From Symbiobacteriaceae bacterium (lineage in GTDB: Bacteria > Bacillota > JAAYKD01 > WRDA01), in contig WRDA01000017.1 in NCBI GenBank assembly GCA_009783675.1, forward strand, positions 1 through 14,262: a DNA stretch of 14,262 nt. Reading direction: 5' to 3'. Of this stretch, positions 13,561 to 14,262 are shown piece by piece (the first letter of the stretch is position 1; each line of letters opens with the position of its first letter). Made by a program: the position numbers and the translations under genes. Below the pieces are notes generated by a model, which saw only the letters and a program-made list of their open reading frames with translations, was not told the DNA's origin and did no database searches.

Positions 13561-14262
13561 ATGAGCGGAGACCCAGCATCACGTGAGAATCGCATAGAGA
13601 GTATCCTGTTGGAAACAGTAAGTTATCCATCTTTTTCTAATGCCAATGAACCATGCATCGAAGAGTTTTTCGCTTCATGGTTTGCCGGTATACCTTATTT
13701 TAAGAGCAACCCAGGACACTGTGGTTTCTACCCTTTGGGAGACGATCACCTTAATCGCAGAGTCCCCTGGTGCCTTCTGAAGGGTAAGACAGCCAGAACA
13801 GTCGTCCTGTTGCATCATCACGATGTGGTGGATACTCTGGACTTCGGTCGTTTAGAATCATTGGCCTTAAAACCTTACCAGGTTACCCAGGCTTATCGTG
13901 AGGGGCAACGAGCACTTTCGCCAGAGATCCGCAGGGATGTAGAGAGTGGAGATTGGCTCTTTGGGCGGGGCGTAGCTGATATGAAGGGCGGAGCAGCAAT
14001 CCAGTTGGCTTTGCTGGAAGAATATGCTGCTGAGGAGGATTTTCCCGGTAATATAGTCCTCGTCTCGGTTCCCGATGAGGAGAATCTCTCCGCGGGAATG
14101 ATGGGCGCGGTCTGTCTGCTTCGAGATCTTCAAACAGAGCACGGGCTGGAGTACTATCTGATGCTTAATTGTGAGCCACATACCAGAGCTCCGGAGGAGT
14201 CTCCGGTGTTGACGGTTGGTTCCATTGGCAAGTTGTTACCTGTCTTTTATGTCCGGGGTAAG
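13561..14262 (+). CDS. M20-family peptidase, RocB-like (N-terminal 234 residues, cut by window edge)
   Basis: The frame starts at ATG 13561, seven bases after AGGAG (13549-13553) that lies within the end of the amidohydrolase gene, and stays open to the window end. Motifs of zinc-dependent M20 peptidases of the RocB type are clear. ETVSYPSFSNANEP lies at 18-31, VLLHHHDVVDT with metal ligands His86 and Asp88 at 82-92, and GRGVADMKGG with Asp140 at 136-144. VPDEENLSAGM carries the catalytic and metal-binding Glu173-Glu174. RocB of Bacillus is linked to arginine use, but RocB homologues are widespread and their substrates are mostly untested, so I do not assign the symbol. M20 enzymes remove an acyl, carbamoyl or aminoacyl group from amino acids. 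With the amidohydrolase before it, a peptide or N-acyl amino acid breakdown route is likely. The dimerisation domain begins near the cut end. Confidence 0.85.
   Translation, partial: MSGDPASRENRIESILLETVSYPSFSNANEPCIEEFFASWFAGIPYFKSNPGHCGFYPLGDDHLNRRVPWCLLKGKTARTVVLLHHHDVVDTLDFGRLESLALKPYQVTQAYREGQRALSPEIRRDVESGDWLFGRGVADMKGGAAIQLALLEEYAAEEDFPGNIVLVSVPDEENLSAGMMGAVCLLRDLQTEHGLEYYLMLNCEPHTRAPEESPVLTVGSIGKLLPVFYVRGK

Overview
The window holds nine full-length genes and two genes cut by its edges, in three transcription units plus one single gene. Strong AGGAGG-type ribosome binding sites, frequent GTG/TTG starts, a lipoprotein sugar-binding receptor, a RocB-like peptidase and a membrane-stress cassette like Bacillus ydjGHI suggest a bacterium of the Bacillota (Firmicutes) or a close relative. 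A peptide- and amino-acid-using anaerobe would fit. This placement is inference; no rRNA or other marker gene is present.

Left part (1-2209, minus strand): three genes transcribed leftwards and joined by ATGA overlaps. They encode a PaaK/F390-synthetase-like adenylate-forming ligase, an S51-type class I glutamine-amidotransferase-fold hydrolase, and the N-terminus of an ATP-grasp protein of the D-Ala-D-Ala ligase type, which runs off the left edge. Two ATP-dependent carboxylate-activating enzymes beside a peptidase-fold protein look like a small module for making or trimming a peptide or amide. The substrate is unknown. A divergent intergenic region (2210-2403) carries a perfect 7-bp inverted repeat and leads to a single plus-strand gene for a 5'-nucleotidase/UshA-type metallophosphoesterase without a signal peptide. 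That gene ends at a good hairpin terminator.

Middle (3944-7342, minus strand): an SPFH protein with three zinc ribbons at its C-terminus, a double-zinc-ribbon protein with a C-terminal membrane anchor, and a secreted, anchored TPM-domain protein. These match the families of B. subtilis YdjI, YdjG and YdjH, which link the phage-shock protein PspA to the membrane. Here the gene order differs and no pspA is present. A near-consensus sigma-A promoter lies upstream.

Right part (7647-14262, plus strand): a YtfQ-like sugar-binding lipoprotein, a 277-nt structured spacer, a 990-aa 7TMR-DISM hybrid histidine kinase with two receiver domains, a DUF3830 protein, a metal-dependent amidohydrolase of the imidazolonepropionase/prolidase type, and the start of a RocB-like M20 peptidase. 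No ABC permease or ATPase and no DNA-binding response regulator lies beside them. The receptor may therefore work as the extracellular ligand sensor for the kinase, and the kinase may control the catabolic genes downstream or distant targets. The most unusual feature is the spacer between receptor and kinase. It holds two 75-nt direct repeats, each with a perfect 11-bp stem, and the single arm difference between the copies is compensated on the other arm. It also holds several competing G-run/C-run hairpins.
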